Shown in pieces: positions 38,598 through 39,270 of a stretch of DNA of 39,270 nucleotides. Source of the stretch: a virus. The notes beneath the pieces were generated by a model. The model searched no databases, had not been told where the DNA came from, and was given only the letters and a program-made list of their open reading frames with translations. Each line of letters starts with the position of its first letter. Positions within the stretch are counted from its first letter, which is position 1. The translations under genes were made by a program, and so were the position numbers. The stretch spans positions 1 to 39,270 of the IMG/VR virus record IMGVR_UViG_3300027899_000587. One strand, written 5' to 3'.

Positions 38598-38601
38598 ATA
38601 T

Positions 38602-39078
38602 TTATATTTGTATTACATAATGTGTGCCTTCTCCAACTGTTGTAATATTTACATTTGTAGCTCCACCATCTATTGATGTCTTAAATGTGCCATCTGTCGC
38701 ATTAGTGACTTCGTATGTTGCACCAGTGTTATCTAATCCAGCTGGCAAATCCTTTGTAGTGTAAAACGAGATAATATCACCATTTGAAAAAACATGAGCT
38801 GGGCAAGTAATTACATCGGTTGCTGTGTTTACTGTAAATGTCTTTGGTACGCTTGTTATACTAATTACAGATGTCTTGTCATTATAATTTACTATGATAT
38901 TTGCAAATAAATTTCCGCCCGCTCCGCCCTCATAAAATAGGTCTTCTCTATACTTTAGGAATCCCTGCTTGATTAATGCGTTCTTAAATTCCAAAGGAAA
39001 ATCAACAGGTGAAAGTAATCTCTCTACTTGTTGCTTTAATTCATCTATTTGCTGTTGTAAATTTTGTGTATCGTTCAT
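38602..39078 (-). CDS. Small virion-associated protein
   Basis: A 158-residue protein. A coiled-coil N-terminus (LQQQIDELKQQVERLLSP) leads to a FYEGGAGGNLFANI segment and a beta-rich domain (NTATDVITCPAHVFSNGDII). Widespread in phage tail operons as a hypothetical. Its ATG overlaps the LamG stop (ATGA), and it ends 4 bp before the nozzle gene start. Confidence 0.65.
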   Translation of the reverse strand: MNDTQNLQQQIDELKQQVERLLSPVDFPLEFKNALIKQGFLKYREDLFYEGGAGGNLFANIIVNYNDKTSVISITSVPKTFTVNTATDVITCPAHVFSNGDIISFYTTKDLPAGLDNTGATYEVTNATDGTFKTSIDGGATNVNITTVGEGTHYVIQI

Positions 39079-39270
39079 GATTTGTTAATATTAGTCCACG
39101 TCGTACTGCTCTTATCCTCATTATTCCATGCTGTGCTTGCTTTCGTTCCGTTAGTCCAAGAGGTTACAGACTTAGCGATATTTGTCCAAATTTGCCCTCC
39201 TACGACTAGATTCACTGCGTTCCCTACCATATTGAACACTCCAGTTGCTACTTGCATTACATAGCCTTTT
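39038..39270. repeat. Right copy of the terminal overlap
   Basis: This copies bases 1-233 with four substitutions. All four fall on third codon positions of the LamG gene and are synonymous. It shows that the window closes into a circle and that two related variants contributed to the sequence. Confidence 0.9.
39075..39270 (-). CDS. Partial second copy of the LamG fibre C-terminus (continues at the left end)
   Basis: These bases encode the last residues of the LamG fibre, identical in protein sequence to the full gene at 38-1576 but with four synonymous base differences. It is an artefact of the overlapping ends, not a second gene. The TGA stop overlaps the ATG at 39076-39078, fixing the true neighbour of the LamG gene. 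Confidence 0.85.
   Translation of the reverse strand, partial: KGYVMQVATGVFNMVGNAVNLVVGGQIWTNIAKSVTSWTNGTKASTAWNNEDKSSTTWTNINKS

Overview
The window is one complete genome of an uncultured tailed phage, read as a circle of 39,037 bp. Bases 1-233 recur at 39038-39270 with four mismatches, and the gene cut at the right edge continues at the left edge. The DNA is AT-rich with standard stop codons. The virion genes are: small and large terminase, portal, scaffold, HK97-type coat protein, head-tail adaptor, a long beta-rich tail nozzle protein, two large internal/ejection proteins (one with a lytic transglycosylase domain), and fibres. There is no sheath, tube or tape-measure gene, so a podovirus-like particle is inferred. 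I see no DNA or RNA polymerase, integrase or recognisable lysogeny repressor. The host is unknown. Promoters are sigma70-like (TTGACT/TATACT) while Shine-Dalgarno sequences are nearly absent. A Patescibacteria-like host is only a guess.

Layout. Two divergent arms start near 15.35-15.55 kb. The early arm (plus strand, 15.5-25.3 kb) has a DnaD-type replication initiator, SSB-like proteins with acidic -PF tails, a NinG-type nuclease, a YopX protein, a NUMOD3-HNH endonuclease and many small unknown or membrane proteins. It is driven by promoters that share an upstream TTTTCCACA box (DnaA-box-like) and carry palindromes in their spacers. The late arm (minus strand) runs from 15.3 kb down through packaging, head and an eight-gene glycan cassette to the adaptor and LamG fibre. 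It then crosses the ends to 39.1 kb and continues through nozzle, internal proteins, split fibre, holins and lysins to 25.5 kb, where the arms converge.

Most unusual content: (1) a glycan-modification cassette (4,6-dehydratase, aminotransferase, GNAT, methyltransferase, four glycosyltransferases) embedded by overlapping genes in the head operon, suggesting late synthesis of an N-acetylated amino-deoxy sugar, perhaps for the virion; (2) a fibre gene split in frame by an antisense HNH endonuclease flanked by 11-bp direct repeats; (3) a tRNA-like gene with encoded CCA and a 19-nt anticodon loop; (4) a pseudoknot at the start of the replication initiator and a structured RNA in the lysis region; (5) near-leaderless late promoters sharing TGTGATATAAT; (6) a lysozyme-like gene whose open frame has no normal start codon.
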